In this document: one piece after another, positions 39,674 through 49,580 of the stretch
Layout of the letters: each line of letters begins with the position of its first letter
Position numbering within the stretch: the first letter of the stretch is position 1
Assembly (NCBI RefSeq): GCF_017873715.1
Contig: NZ_JAGGKM010000004.1
Location: forward strand, 124,001-188,000
Direction of reading: 5' to 3'
Source of the DNA: Cytobacillus luteolus
GTDB lineage: Bacteria; Bacillota; Bacilli; Bacillales; Bacillaceae_L
DNA: 64,000 bases
Notes under the pieces: model-generated
What the model saw: the letters and a program-made list of their open reading frames with translations, nothing else
Database searches by the model: none
What the model was told of the DNA's origin: nothing
Program-made: the position numbers and the translations under genes

Positions 39674-39952
39674 TAAAAAAATCCCGCCCCTACAAATAAA
39701 TATTTGTAGGGACGAGATGATATTTTCCCGTGGTGCCACCCTAGTTAAAGACATCAAAGTGTCTTCACTCATCCAGTTAACGCCTGACTACGTCCAACTC
39801 CTACTAAGAAAAAATCCTTTCAGAGAGAAACCTAAAGAGTGTTCATTCATTAAGGCATCATGAGAAATGCTTTCAGCCAAGGCATTCCCTCTCTAGCATG
39901 TGTGATCTTAATTACTATTCTCCATCAATGGTTCTTATTTAACTCGTAATTT
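39674..39952 (-). promoter_or_regulatory. T-box riboswitch of hisS-aspS, His specifier CAC
   Basis: AGGGTGGCACCACG (39742-39729, minus strand) is the T-box. The terminator stem is at 39681-39718, with seven T after it. The Stem I distal part reads AGAGAGGGAATGC...GCATTT, and GAACACTCT downstream puts CAC (His) in the specifier position. AGTA (GAATAGTAA) lies on the opposite side. The leader controls both hisS and aspS, so histidine starvation probably also raises aspS. Confidence 0.9.
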
Positions 39953-39958
39953 TATATT

Positions 39959-39987
39959 ATCATACGTACCAAGCCGCAACTTGTCAA
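39959..39987 (-). promoter_or_regulatory. Sigma-A promoter of hisS leader
   Basis: Minus strand TTGACA (39987-39982), 17-base spacer, TATGAT (39964-39959). The start is expected near 39952. Confidence 0.85.
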
Positions 39988-40011
39988 GGCTCTTTTATAA
40001 ATTATGTTATT

Positions 40012-40188
40012 TTAAGAACGATGCAGTTGTTTTTTTAGTTTTCGAACATCTCCAAGAGACAATCCAAACTCAGAAGCTAACTCGACTGCATTAGCATTTT
40101 GTTCTTTTTGGATAAAATCATGAAAATCTACACCGAACAATTCATTTGTCCCTTGATGCGATAATTGGCCTTTCTCACTAAATCTCAC
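40012..40188 (-). CDS. Small basic protein with HTH-like C-terminus
   Basis: This 58-aa protein contains ANAVELASEFGLSLGDVRKL, which looks like a helix-turn-helix, followed by KKQLHRS. GTG 40188 (MRFSEKGQLSHQG) has AAAGGATG upstream at good spacing; the ATG at 40200 overlaps that site. It lies between hisS and the amidase, where B. subtilis has a short gene named yrzK, but I cannot confirm identity. A DNA-binding or anti-sigma role is only speculative. Confidence 0.65.
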   Translation of the reverse strand: MRFSEKGQLSHQGTNELFGVDFHDFIQKEQNANAVELASEFGLSLGDVRKLKKQLHRS

Positions 40189-40337
40189 GAAAAAGATCAT
40201 CCTTTCTCTATATCTTTAAAAATCTCTATAACCTATCATGCCCTTTTTCGATAATTTATTTTCAAATATTACAGGATTTTTACTTTTTTTATCGAATCAA
40301 ATAGATACGCATCTTTGTTTAAGGAGGAGTATGATTC

Positions 40338-42182
40338 TTGTACAGAAACTATATTGTAAAAATACTTATTGTCATTCTATTAGTGTTAACAACACTACTC
40401 CCATATGAATCAAACGTTAATGCAGCAGAAGAATTAGCAACCATTAACGTTGATATTTTAAATATCCGGAAAGGCCCAGGGCTATCATTTGATGTAGTTA
40501 AAAAGGCAACTCGCGGAGAAAAGTACCCTATACTTGAAAGAAAGAATGACTGGTTAATGGTACAACTCCCTGGAGGCAGTACTGGGTGGCTTGCTGCTTG
40601 GCTTATAAAGGAAGATATAAGCGGCGAAGAAAAAGTGACCAATTTACCAACTAAGGTAGCATCTACAGTAGATTGGCTACGAGTTCGTTCTGGTCCTGGG
40701 ACTAGTTTTCAAATAATAGGCCATTTAAACAAAGGTCAAGAGGTTGAATTTATAGCTAAAAATGAAAACTGGGTAAAGGTCCTTCTTAATAAAAAAGAAG
40801 GTTGGGTTTCTGCTGAATACCTTTCTACTATTGTTGGAAATTCTGAAAAACAGAACAACCAAAAACCAGTCCAAAATACCACGAAAATAACCGGTAAGGT
40901 AACTGCTACAATTCTTAATGTTCGAGACCAAGCATCACTTCAAGGCAAAATCGTTAGTAAATTAAAAAAAGATGACGAAGTTAAAATCGTGGGAGAAAGA
41001 GAAAACTGGCTTGAGATTTCAATTAATCAAGTACGGGCTTGGGTTTCAAGTGAATTTATAGAAATAACAGAATCTATAGTTCAGCCACAACCAGAAGCAC
41101 CTGAAGATGAAGAAAAAGAAGACCAGCCAGATTCTAATGACGACAAAAATGATAACCCTATTCCAAAAGAAAAAGTTTCTGCAGTCGTTACTGCATCTAT
41201 TCTTAATGTTCGTGATCAAGGTTCATTAAGTGGTAAGGTGATTGATAAAGTTGCAAAAGGAGACATTGTTCAAATTCTGCAAGAGAACAGTCAGTGGTGT
41301 GAGGTAGAGCTTTCTAATAATAAAACGGGGTGGGTTGCGAGCTGGTACCTTGAAAAAAGTGAGAAATCACAACTACCCTCTACTCCAGTTGAGAACAGCG
41401 ATACAAGCTCAAAAGTAAAAATATTACATAGTGGAAGTAATATCCGCTCTGGTCCTAGTACCGGTACTGATGTAGTTATGAGAGCTAATGAAGGGGACAC
41501 TTTTATCATTCTAGCAGTAGAGGGTGACTGGTTTAAAATAGAGTTACCTAATAAGCAAGAAGGCTATATTGCTGGGTGGATCGTTGAAACTTCTGGAAGC
41601 AATATTCCTAATATCGAGAAGCCTGGGATGAATCAATATTTTAAAAACAAGACAATTGTTATTGATCCTGGACATGGTGGAAGGGACAGCGGAGCCATTG
41701 GCGTTAAAGGAACACTAGAAAAAGACATGACATTAAGAACATCAAAACTTTTATTTGATAAATTAAAAGCATCTGAAGCAAACGTGATTCTTACTAGGTC
41801 AAGTGATGTGTATGTTAGTTTACGTTCAAGAGTTAGCTTATCTCATTACCGAAATGCAGATGCATTTATTAGTGTTCATTATGATAGTGTAAATGATCGA
41901 AGCGTTAGAGGAATTACTTCCTATTTCTATAAGACGGCACTAGATGCACCGTTAGCAGCCGCCATTCAAAATGAAATGATTAAGCACACAAAACTGAGAG
42001 ACAGAGGGCACCGTTTTGGAAATTACCATGTTCTTAGAGATAACAAACAGCCTTCTGTACTATTAGAATTAGGCTACATAAGTAACAGTACAGAAGAGCT
42101 AACCATTATATCTGGTAACTTCCAGGAAAACATTTCAAATGGAATCTATTATGGGCTTGCTCAATACTTTAAAAATAAATAA
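40338..42182 (+). CDS. yrvJ: Multi-SH3b N-acetylmuramoyl-L-alanine amidase (YrvJ-like)
   Basis: This 614-aa secreted protein has a signal peptide (about 1-29, cut near NAAEE). Five bacterial SH3 domains follow at about 30-92, 105-165, 185-245, 278-340 and 357-420; each has an (I/L)N(I/V)R or LRVRSGPG core. An acidic linker (QPEAPEDEEKEDQPD) separates domains 3 and 4. The C-terminal Amidase_3 domain has VIDPGHGGRDSG, GTLEKDMTLR, ISVHYDSVND and LLELGYISN zinc/catalytic residues. The TTG start at 40338 follows AAGGAGG. It cuts stem peptides from glycan during cell separation or turnover. Confidence 0.93.
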   Translation: MYRNYIVKILIVILLVLTTLLPYESNVNAAEELATINVDILNIRKGPGLSFDVVKKATRGEKYPILERKNDWLMVQLPGGSTGWLAAWLIKEDISGEEKVTNLPTKVASTVDWLRVRSGPGTSFQIIGHLNKGQEVEFIAKNENWVKVLLNKKEGWVSAEYLSTIVGNSEKQNNQKPVQNTTKITGKVTATILNVRDQASLQGKIVSKLKKDDEVKIVGERENWLEISINQVRAWVSSEFIEITESIVQPQPEAPEDEEKEDQPDSNDDKNDNPIPKEKVSAVVTASILNVRDQGSLSGKVIDKVAKGDIVQILQENSQWCEVELSNNKTGWVASWYLEKSEKSQLPSTPVENSDTSSKVKILHSGSNIRSGPSTGTDVVMRANEGDTFIILAVEGDWFKIELPNKQEGYIAGWIVETSGSNIPNIEKPGMNQYFKNKTIVIDPGHGGRDSGAIGVKGTLEKDMTLRTSKLLFDKLKASEANVILTRSSDVYVSLRSRVSLSHYRNADAFISVHYDSVNDRSVRGITSYFYKTALDAPLAAAIQNEMIKHTKLRDRGHRFGNYHVLRDNKQPSVLLELGYISNSTEELTIISGNFQENISNGIYYGLAQYFKNK

Positions 42183-42189
42183 ATAAAAA

Positions 42190-42230
42190 GAATAAAAACA
42201 AGGCAAGTCTAAGGACTCGCCTTGTTTTTA
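42190..42230. terminator. Bidirectional terminator between yrvJ and dtd
   Basis: AAAAACAAGGC and GCCTTGTTTTT pair, with AGTC/GACT inside. T-runs follow on both strands. Confidence 0.9.
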
Positions 42231-42671
42231 TTCTTTACTTTCTAAAATGAGTGTAACAGGACCAACGTTTGTAAACTGAACATCCATCATTGCACCAAAC
42301 TGTCCGGTACTTACCTCAATCCCTTTGTTCCGTAACTCTTGATTAAATAATTCATACAGTTCTTCAGCATAGTCTGGCTTTGCTGCTTCCATAAAATTGG
42401 GACGTCTTCCTTTTCGACAATCTCCATACAACGTAAACTGCGAAACAGATAGAATTTGACCTTTTACATCAAGCAAAGATAGATTCATCTTCCCCGCATC
42501 GTCTTCAAAGATACGTAAATTGACAATTTTTTCTGAAAGGTACTTTACATCCTCAACTGTATCAGAGTGTGTCACCCCAACTAATAGCATTAAACCATGG
42601 TCAATGCTACCAACAACTGTATCATCCACAATTACGCGAGCATGTTTGGCCCGCTGTACAACTACCCTCAT
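42228..42671 (-). CDS. dtd: D-aminoacyl-tRNA deacylase
   Basis: This 147-aa enzyme removes D-amino acids, and glycine on tRNA-Ala, from charged tRNA. The [17 protein letters not shown] motif (SQxT) near residue 77 and the trans GP motif in [10 protein letters not shown] near the C-terminus form the chirality pocket. Family length is exact. It follows rel by 17 bases in the same direction, as in B. subtilis. AAAGGAAATGCGGTAG precedes the ATG. Confidence 0.96.
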   Translation of the reverse strand: MRVVVQRAKHARVIVDDTVVGSIDHGLMLLVGVTHSDTVEDVKYLSEKIVNLRIFEDDAGKMNLSLLDVKGQILSVSQFTLYGDCRKGRRPNFMEAAKPDYAEELYELFNQELRNKGIEVSTGQFGAMMDVQFTNVGPVTLILESKE

Positions 42672-42688
42672 TCTACCGCATTTCCTTT

Positions 42689-44884
42689 CTAACTCATCAT
42701 CCTTCTTACTGCATAAATATCTCTAATTTGCTTAATACGTTCAACAACCTTTTGAAGGTGGTTGACATTTTGAATTGAAATGGTCATATTAATTGTTGCC
42801 ATTTTGTTGCGATCTGATTTTCCTGCAACGGCATTAATATTTGTTTTTGTTTCATTGACAGCTTGTAGGACCTCGTTTAATAAGCCTCTACGATCAAAAC
42901 CTGAAATTTCAATTTCAACATTGTATTCTCTTCGCTCATTAATTTTACTTTCCCACTCAACCGGTATAAGTCTAGCCTGAGCATCGCTGCTATGAACATT
43001 TGGACAGTCATTTCGATGTACAGAAACACCACGGCCTTTTGTAATAAATCCTACAATATCATCACCAGGCACGGGATTACAGCATTTAGATAAGCGAATT
43101 AATAAATTATCAATTCCTTGAACTTGTACACCAGATTCTCTTCTCTTAGAAGCAGGGAATTGCCTCATTTCTGAAACAACATCCGCTACATTCTTTTCTT
43201 GTTCTTGGTCACGTTTCTTGCGCCATTTTTCAGTAAGTCTTGTAGCTATTTGCGCAGCTGTAATACCGTTATAACCTACAGCAGCAAACATATCTTCTTC
43301 ATTAGAGAAATTAAACTTTTCAGCAACCCTTTTCAAGTTTTCAGAGGTAAGGACCTCTTTCACATCAAATTCGAGGTTTTTTACCTCTTTCTCAACTAAT
43401 TCCTTCCCTTTTTCAAGGTTTTCGTCTCGACGTTGTTTCTTAAAGAATTGACGAATTTTATTTTTCGCTTGTGATGTTTGAGCCAATTTTAGCCAGTCTT
43501 GACTTGGACCATAAGAGTGCTTAGAAGTTAAAATTTCAATTATATCACCGGTTTTAAGCTTATAATCAAGTGTAACCATCTTTCCATTTACTTTCGCACC
43601 AATTGTCTTATTTCCAATTTCCGAGTGAATTCGATATGCAAAATCTATGGGTACAGAACCTGATGGCAACTCGATAACATCACCCTTTGGTGTAAAGATA
43701 AACACCATATCAGAGAATAGATCAATTTTTAATGACTCCATAAACTCTTCAGCATTACTAGCATCGTTTTGCCACTCGAGAATCTCTCTAAACCAAGTTA
43801 ATTTCTCTTCATAAGATGCAGTTGGCAGAACGTTCTTGCCTTCTTTGTAAGCCCAATGCGCAGCAATACCAAACTCAGCAATTTGATGCATTTCAAAGGT
43901 TCTTATTTGAACCTCTAGTGGGTCACCAGTAGGACCTATAACTGTAGTATGCAGCGATTGATACATGTTAGGCTTTGGCATCGCGATATAATCCTTAAAC
44001 CGGCCAGGCATCGGCTTCCAACAGGTATGAATAATTCCTAAAACAGCATAACAATCCTTAATACTGTTAACGACAATCCTAACTGCTAAAAGATCATATA
44101 TTTCATTAAACTGTTTATTTTGAAGTACCATCTTACGATAAATACTATAAATGTGTTTTGGTCTTCCAGAAATGTCTGCTTTAATGGATACCTCAGTTAC
44201 TCTAACTTTTACTTCATTTATAACATCTTCTAAATACTGTTCACGCTCAGCCCGTTTTTTCTTCATTAAATTCACAATTCGATAATATTGCTGCGGATTT
44301 AAATAGCGTAAAGCTGTATCCTCAAGCTCCCATTTAATTTTAGAGATCCCGAGACGATGTGCTAAAGGAGCAAAGATTTCTAATGTTTCATTTGATATTC
44401 TTCGCTGCTTTTCCTGAGGTAGATGTTTCAGGGTACGCATGTTGTGCAGGCGATCTGCAAGTTTAATTAATATGACACGAATATCCTGTGCCATGGCAAC
44501 AAACATCTTCCTATGGTTTTCAGCCTGCTGCTCTTCTTGGGATTTATATCTAATCTTTCCTAGTTTTGTTACACCATCAACAAGCATAGCAACTTCTTTA
44601 GTAAAAGCTTCCTCAATATGTTGGAAGGTCAGTTCTGTATCTTCCACAACATCGTGAAGAAAACCAGCTGCAATGGTTGAAGGGTCCATATCTAGATCGA
44701 CCAATATACCAGCTACTTGTATAGGGTGAATAATATAAGGCTCACCGGATTTACGATATTGTTCACGGTGAGCTTCTTTTGCAAAATTATATGCTTCTTG
44801 AATAAAGTCAATATCTTTATCAGACAAGTAACGCTTCGCTTTTTCGATCACTTGCTCAGCAGTTAATACCTGTTCATTAGCCAT
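42689..44884 (-). CDS. rel: Bifunctional (p)ppGpp synthetase/hydrolase Rel
   Basis: This 731-aa RSH enzyme has all domains in order. The HD hydrolase domain has [12 protein letters not shown] and [10 protein letters not shown] (about 50-85) and the synthetase domain [20 protein letters not shown] (about 300). TGS (about 395-455), the helical/zinc-finger region ([13 protein letters not shown]) and ACT (about 655-728) follow. It makes and degrades the alarmone in the stringent response. AAAGGTGATTTC precedes the ATG. The gene is long-standing core in this order. Confidence 0.97.
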   Translation of the reverse strand: MANEQVLTAEQVIEKAKRYLSDKDIDFIQEAYNFAKEAHREQYRKSGEPYIIHPIQVAGILVDLDMDPSTIAAGFLHDVVEDTELTFQHIEEAFTKEVAMLVDGVTKLGKIRYKSQEEQQAENHRKMFVAMAQDIRVILIKLADRLHNMRTLKHLPQEKQRRISNETLEIFAPLAHRLGISKIKWELEDTALRYLNPQQYYRIVNLMKKKRAEREQYLEDVINEVKVRVTEVSIKADISGRPKHIYSIYRKMVLQNKQFNEIYDLLAVRIVVNSIKDCYAVLGIIHTCWKPMPGRFKDYIAMPKPNMYQSLHTTVIGPTGDPLEVQIRTFEMHQIAEFGIAAHWAYKEGKNVLPTASYEEKLTWFREILEWQNDASNAEEFMESLKIDLFSDMVFIFTPKGDVIELPSGSVPIDFAYRIHSEIGNKTIGAKVNGKMVTLDYKLKTGDIIEILTSKHSYGPSQDWLKLAQTSQAKNKIRQFFKKQRRDENLEKGKELVEKEVKNLEFDVKEVLTSENLKRVAEKFNFSNEEDMFAAVGYNGITAAQIATRLTEKWRKKRDQEQEKNVADVVSEMRQFPASKRRESGVQVQGIDNLLIRLSKCCNPVPGDDIVGFITKGRGVSVHRNDCPNVHSSDAQARLIPVEWESKINERREYNVEIEISGFDRRGLLNEVLQAVNETKTNINAVAGKSDRNKMATINMTISIQNVNHLQKVVERIKQIRDIYAVRRMMS

Positions 44885-45029
44885 GAAATCACCTTTTTAT
44901 AATTTAACTTTCATTAAACAATATTTTCATTATACTTTTCTAAAAAAATAATGATTATCCCTATTATCATGAAATTTCATAAGGATGTAAAGGGAAATTA
45001 CTATTTTAGGGGTCAATTAAACTGAGGAT

Positions 45030-45156
45030 GTGATTTCAGCTGCAGGCACTCGCTTTCCGCGGGCGGTCCGTGTGCCTCCTCGGCACTTTGCGCCTGTGGG
45101 GTCTCACAATGACCGAGCTTCTCCCGCAGGAGTCTCGTGCCTGCAGCTGAAACCAC
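45030..45156 (+). repeat. Dispersed inverted-repeat element, copy G
   Basis: GTGATTTCAGCTGCAGGCAC at the left and GTGCCTGCAGCTGAAACCAC at the right are inverted with one mismatch. The centre belongs to the A/C subfamily (CACTCGC, GGTCCGTG.GCCTCCTCG). It lies between the rel start and the apt terminator. The rest of 44885-45231 is AT-rich, with a TATAAT at about 44930 on the minus strand that may be part of the rel promoter, without a clear -35. Confidence 0.9.
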
Positions 45157-45189
45157 ATAGTATTTTAATAAAAATATGCTTTAGCATAC

Positions 45190-45223
45190 CCTTTTAAAAA
45201 AGAGCACTCTACTAAGAGCGCTC
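45190..45223 (-). terminator. Terminator of recJ-apt
   Basis: GAGCACTCT (45202-45210) pairs with AGAGCGCTC (45215-45223), with one G-U. TTTTTTAAAAGGG follows on the minus strand. Confidence 0.85.
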
Positions 45224-45231
45224 AAGGATGA

Positions 45232-45744
45232 TTAATATTTCATTAAAGTAAGTACATCATAGCCATCTAGCTTATCACGTCCATCTAGGTATGTTAATTC
45301 GATGATAAACGCGATTCCTGCTACAATGCCTCCTAGTCCTTCAACTAGTTTGATTGTAGCTTCGATTGTTCCACCAGTAGCCAAAAGGTCATCTGTAATT
45401 AGGACACGTTGCCCTGGTCTAATTGCATCTTTATGGATTGTTAATACATCCTTACCATATTCTAAACCATATTCTTGACGAATAACTTCGCGTGGTAGTT
45501 TCCCTTCCTTACGAACTGGTGCAAATCCTACCCCGTGTGAATAAGCTACTGGACATCCAATGATAAATCCACGAGCTTCTGGTCCAACTACTAAGTCAAT
45601 CTCTTTTTGACGAGCATATTGAACGATTTGATCAGTTGCATATTTGTATGCTTCTCCATCATTCATTAATGGTGTGATATCTTTAAATAAAATACCTGGT
45701 TTTGGATAGTCTGGAACAATTGTAACAAATTTCTTTAAATCCAT
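45232..45744 (-). CDS. apt: Adenine phosphoribosyltransferase
   Basis: This 170-aa purine salvage enzyme makes AMP from adenine and [20 protein letters not shown] is the PRPP-binding loop near residue 120, and [16 protein letters not shown] is the N-terminal active-site region. The ATG overlaps the recJ stop by one base (TAATG) and uses the GGAGG site within recJ, so the two are coupled. Confidence 0.96.
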   Translation of the reverse strand: MDLKKFVTIVPDYPKPGILFKDITPLMNDGEAYKYATDQIVQYARQKEIDLVVGPEARGFIIGCPVAYSHGVGFAPVRKEGKLPREVIRQEYGLEYGKDVLTIHKDAIRPGQRVLITDDLLATGGTIEATIKLVEGLGGIVAGIAFIIELTYLDGRDKLDGYDVLTLMKY

Positions 45745-48101
45745 TAGTTTACTGCCTCCTCGTACGTTAACGAACCTCTATCAAATTGATCAAACAATTG
45801 CTTTAATTGTTGATAAGAAGAATACAAATACTCATTTTCAAGCTCGATTTGTTCCTGCTTTAAACGATATGTTTCTGATTCAATCAAATCCCGTTTTGTA
45901 GCAACAGTTGATAAGGAAATTAATCCATTGTCTATTTTAACAAATTCTAGTTCAAAAAACACCTGTGACATAAAATCAATTGTTTCTATCGACCAACCGC
46001 GATGTTTGGCTAGCTCCATTCCATACCTTTTTATATCAAAGCTGCCTCGTTTTGATATAAACGCATAAAACCACTTAAAGTGCTCCCTTGTTGGAATTGT
46101 ACTAAAGAAATGGTTTTGGTCATTATAAAATAATGTATAAATCCGTCTAGGAAAGGAGGATTTAAATAATAAATTTAAACTATCCTTGCTAGATGGTAAG
46201 TCAATAAGGATAACATGACTTTTACTTAGGTTTAATTCAAACTCTTCTACTGATGAGATAATTAGTAGCTCATCCTTATACTTACCTATTTGTATCTTAT
46301 TTAATGTATCTTGATTAAAAACAACCAATTTTCTATTATCAGAAGGAACCCCTTCGATCACTTTATGGATATCTTTTGCACCACGGAAGTCAAAAAGTTG
46401 CCAGTGATTAACAGCGACGTCTTGTATCATTACCTGGGGCTTACGAAAGTTATTCCATTCATTAATCGATAATTCACCAAGAATAGACACTTTAGAAACA
46501 GGTGATATATGGTCATATACTTCGCCAAAGCCAAAACCCACCCCATCTAAGGTTAATCCGTTATCCTCTACTACAACTTTTAAATGATTCTGATTGGACC
46601 CTATCTTTTTAATACTGTTTATGGTTGCATCCTTAATTAATACACGTGGTTTAGGATTAGCCATCCCAAAAGGAGCTAATCTATTAAGTTCTGCAATTGT
46701 ATCAATAGTTACCTCATGAAGAGAACAAACCACATCTACATTTGTGATGGGTATATAGTCTTCATCTGTTAAACAATCTAGTGCAAGCTCGTTTAAACGA
46801 TTTCTAAGGCTAGCAACATCGTCAAGGTTCAATGTCATACCCGCTGCCATAGGATGACCTCCAAAGTGAGGTAAAATATCACGACAGGTAGAAAGATTAG
46901 CGAATAGATCAAAACCAGCAATACTCCTAGCTGACCCCTTAGCGATTCCTTTGTCAGGATCAATACTTAAAACGATAGTAGGACGGTAAAACCGATCAAC
47001 TAGCCTAGATGCAACAATCCCTACAACACCAGCGTTCCAGCCTTCTTTTGCAATTACTAATACTGAATTTTTATCAGGAGGGAAGAATTCTTCTACCTCT
47101 TTTATTGCTTCTTCAGTCATTTCATTGACTAATTGTTGACGCTCTTTATTCAACAAGTCGATTTGTTGTGCGAGCATATCTGCTTCTTCTCTATCATTAG
47201 TCATAAGCAAATGTACAGCAGGATCTGCAGCTTCTAGTCTTCCTACTGCATTAATTCTAGGGGCAAGTGCAAAACCAATTGTTTCTTCTGTAATATCCTT
47301 TGACTCAATCCCACATACTTTCAATAGAGCTTTTATCCCAATTCGATTCGTTGTTTGAAGCTTTTCTATCCCTTTACTTGCTAGTAATCTATTTTCATCA
47401 TGCAGAGGTACCAAATCTGCAATCGTACCAATTGCAGCAACTTCCAACAAAGAAGTAGGTACTTGTCCTAAAAGTGCATGTGCCAGCTTAAAAGCAACTC
47501 CTACACCCGCTAGCTCCTTAAACGGGTAAGAACAGCTTTCTTTTTTAGGATGAATAATTGAGAAGGCATCTGGGAGGACAGGTCCTGGTTCATGGTGATC
47601 AGTAATAATTAGATCAATGCCTAGTTCCTTAGCAACATCTGCCTCATGCAATGCAGAAATACCCGTATCTACCGTAATAATTAAAGTAAAGCCTTCGTCC
47701 TTTGCCCATCTGAAGGCCTTTTCATTCGGACCATAGCCTTCCGTAAAACGATTAGGTATATAGAAGTCTACATTTGCACCTTTTTCTAATAAGGCGGTCA
47801 TTAATACTGTTGTACTACTTACACCATCAGCATCATAATCTCCGTATACTAATATTCTCTCATTATTTAAAATAGCTTGGTTTATTCGATCGACCGTTTT
47901 TTCCATATCCTCAAGTAAAAAAGGATCATGAAAATCTTGCGTATCGGTAAATAAGAATGCTTTCGCAGTCTCTACGGTATCGAAACCTCTACTTACCAAT
48001 AATGAAGCAACTAGAGGTGCTATATTTAACTCTTTCGAAATTAAATCTATCTTATCATTATCATTATTTAAAATATCCCAACGTGTTTTAGCCTGTAGCA
48101 T
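45744..48101 (-). CDS. recJ: Single-stranded-DNA-specific exonuclease RecJ
   Basis: This protein of about 785 aa carries the DHH phosphoesterase motifs [22 protein letters not shown] and the DHHA1 sequence [12 protein letters not shown], with OB fold and C-terminal extension typical of Bacillus RecJ. It degrades single-stranded DNA 5' to 3' in recombination and mismatch repair. ATG 48101 ([11 protein letters not shown]) follows GGGGTGAAAGA and gives the family length; the open frame up to 48152 is not used. apt is translationally coupled. Confidence 0.95.
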   Translation of the reverse strand: MLQAKTRWDILNNDNDKIDLISKELNIAPLVASLLVSRGFDTVETAKAFLFTDTQDFHDPFLLEDMEKTVDRINQAILNNERILVYGDYDADGVSSTTVLMTALLEKGANVDFYIPNRFTEGYGPNEKAFRWAKDEGFTLIITVDTGISALHEADVAKELGIDLIITDHHEPGPVLPDAFSIIHPKKESCSYPFKELAGVGVAFKLAHALLGQVPTSLLEVAAIGTIADLVPLHDENRLLASKGIEKLQTTNRIGIKALLKVCGIESKDITEETIGFALAPRINAVGRLEAADPAVHLLMTNDREEADMLAQQIDLLNKERQQLVNEMTEEAIKEVEEFFPPDKNSVLVIAKEGWNAGVVGIVASRLVDRFYRPTIVLSIDPDKGIAKGSARSIAGFDLFANLSTCRDILPHFGGHPMAAGMTLNLDDVASLRNRLNELALDCLTDEDYIPITNVDVVCSLHEVTIDTIAELNRLAPFGMANPKPRVLIKDATINSIKKIGSNQNHLKVVVEDNGLTLDGVGFGFGEVYDHISPVSKVSILGELSINEWNNFRKPQVMIQDVAVNHWQLFDFRGAKDIHKVIEGVPSDNRKLVVFNQDTLNKIQIGKYKDELLIISSVEEFELNLSKSHVILIDLPSSKDSLNLLFKSSFPRRIYTLFYNDQNHFFSTIPTREHFKWFYAFISKRGSFDIKRYGMELAKHRGWSIETIDFMSQVFFELEFVKIDNGLISLSTVATKRDLIESETYRLKQEQIELENEYLYSSYQQLKQLFDQFDRGSLTYEEAVN

Positions 48102-48186
48102 TCTTTCACCCCTTAACCACACCATTATACAGGAGTGACTAAGGGGTTTCAATGAAGTTAACCTTGTTTATAAAGCTGGAAATATT

Positions 48187-48531
48187 TTATTTTAGTTCAC
48201 TACTTTCCTTATGTTCAGCTGTCTCTTCTAATGGTTCTGAAGGTGTAGTTTCTTTAAGTTGTTCATTTTTGTTATCAACTTCCACCTTAAGAGCTGCATT
48301 TTCTTTTTCAAGTCCTTTTACTTTCCTTTGTAATACAAAAAGTCGGAATATCCCGGCAGATGCCACAATTATTCCCCCCATTGATACTGAACCTAAAATA
48401 ATAAGGATAAGTGGCCAGTCAGCAGTCCCAAATAGATAGTCAACTTCAACCGGCTCAACATTTATTACTGCAAATAATGCAACTATAATAGCAAATAAGA
48501 ATGCTAAGATTAAACTCCATTGTCCCTTCAT
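48187..48531 (-). CDS. yrvD: LapA-domain membrane protein (YrvD-like)
   Basis: This 114-aa protein has two membrane helices (about 5-24 and 38-62) and a cytoplasmic coiled coil (about 70-95) with a Glu/Lys-rich tail. It fits the LapA/DUF1049 family, in which the E. coli member helps LPS assembly; that role cannot apply in a Gram-positive, so function is open. It corresponds in position to yrvD, upstream of recJ. AAGGGGGATTAAATT precedes the ATG. Confidence 0.85.
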   Translation of the reverse strand: MKGQWSLILAFLFAIIVALFAVINVEPVEVDYLFGTADWPLILIILGSVSMGGIIVASAGIFRLFVLQRKVKGLEKENAALKVEVDNKNEQLKETTPSEPLEETAEHKESSELK

Positions 48532-48556
48532 AATTTAATCCCCCTTTAGATTCAAA

Positions 48557-49459
48557 TTAATCCTCATCATCTTCTGAATAAGGATTAATATGTACGAACA
48601 CATCTTGGACATTTGAAACCTCTATTAATTTTTGTTTTACCGTTTTTCCTATTTTATGACCTTCTTCGACTGTTATATGTGGATCAACAGAAACTTTTAT
48701 ATCTACTATTACATAATGTCCATGCTCACGAGCATGTAGAGAACCAATCTTTTTAACCCCAGGTACTGTTAATACTACATTTCGCATTTCAACAGTATCT
48801 TCTTCATGTAAAACATGGTCCAGGGTATTATGAATTGATTCTTTCCCTAACTTCCAAGCTGTTTTAAGAATTAGAATAGAAACAAATAAGCCTGCAACAG
48901 GGTCTCCATATTCTAACCATGGAATTCCCATTTTTTCTCCTAGAATGGCTGCCCCTACACCAATTAATGCGGCAATAGAGGAGTAGACATCTGATCGGTG
49001 GTCGTAAGCATTAACGATAATTGCATCACTTTTTATTCTTTTACCCAACTTGTATTTGTATCTAAACATTGCTTCTTTGGCAATGATTGATATGATAAGT
49101 GCGTAAATAGCGATTGTCTTTGGTGCCTCTATGGGTTCGAAAAACGCTTCAAATGAAGATTTTCCAATCTCTATACCAACTAAAAATAAAAGTACAGATA
49201 CGATGATAGCAGCAATGGATTCGGCTTTCCCGTGACCATATGGATGATCCTCGTCAGGTGGTTGCTTTGCTGCACGTAACCCAATAAAAACCGCTAAAGA
49301 ACCAGCAACATCCGTCGCGGAATGCGCAGCATCTGCTACTAATGCTCTACTTCCTGAGATGACACCGATTACATATTTTAAAATAGCTAATCCAAGATTT
49401 CCGACTACTCCTACCATTGCCGCAAATTCAGCTTCCTTGAATCGATCTTTGTTCCCCAA
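48557..49459 (-). CDS. Cation diffusion facilitator transporter, MneP-like
   Basis: This CDF protein of about 300 aa has six membrane helices. ADAAHSATDV in helix 2 and YDHRSDVYSS in helix 5 supply the metal-binding Asp/His residues. The C-terminal metal-binding domain has GSLHAREHGHYVIVDIKVSVD. GLRAAKQPPDEDHPYGHGKAE resembles the Mn(II) exporters MneP/MneS of B. subtilis, MneP more closely. TTG 49459 (MGNKDRFKEAE) has a properly spaced AAGGAAGG; the GTG at 49468 is too near it. Metal specificity is an inference. Confidence 0.88.
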   Translation of the reverse strand: MGNKDRFKEAEFAAMVGVVGNLGLAILKYVIGVISGSRALVADAAHSATDVAGSLAVFIGLRAAKQPPDEDHPYGHGKAESIAAIIVSVLLFLVGIEIGKSSFEAFFEPIEAPKTIAIYALIISIIAKEAMFRYKYKLGKRIKSDAIIVNAYDHRSDVYSSIAALIGVGAAILGEKMGIPWLEYGDPVAGLFVSILILKTAWKLGKESIHNTLDHVLHEEDTVEMRNVVLTVPGVKKIGSLHAREHGHYVIVDIKVSVDPHITVEEGHKIGKTVKQKLIEVSNVQDVFVHINPYSEDDED

Positions 49460-49540
49460 GTTACTCACCCTTCCTTGTAAAACAGTCGTATCTTATTGTA
49501 ACCAATAACATATTCTCTCACCACAAATTGAACTTGAAAA

Positions 49541-49571
49541 TATTAAAAGCCGTGGATTTCTCCACGGCTTT
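49541..49571 (-). terminator. Terminator of secDF
   Basis: AAAGCCGTGGA and TCCACGGCTTT form an 11-bp stem with a 4-base loop, followed by TAATATT on the minus strand. Confidence 0.8.
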
Positions 49572-49580
49572 ATTCTACGT

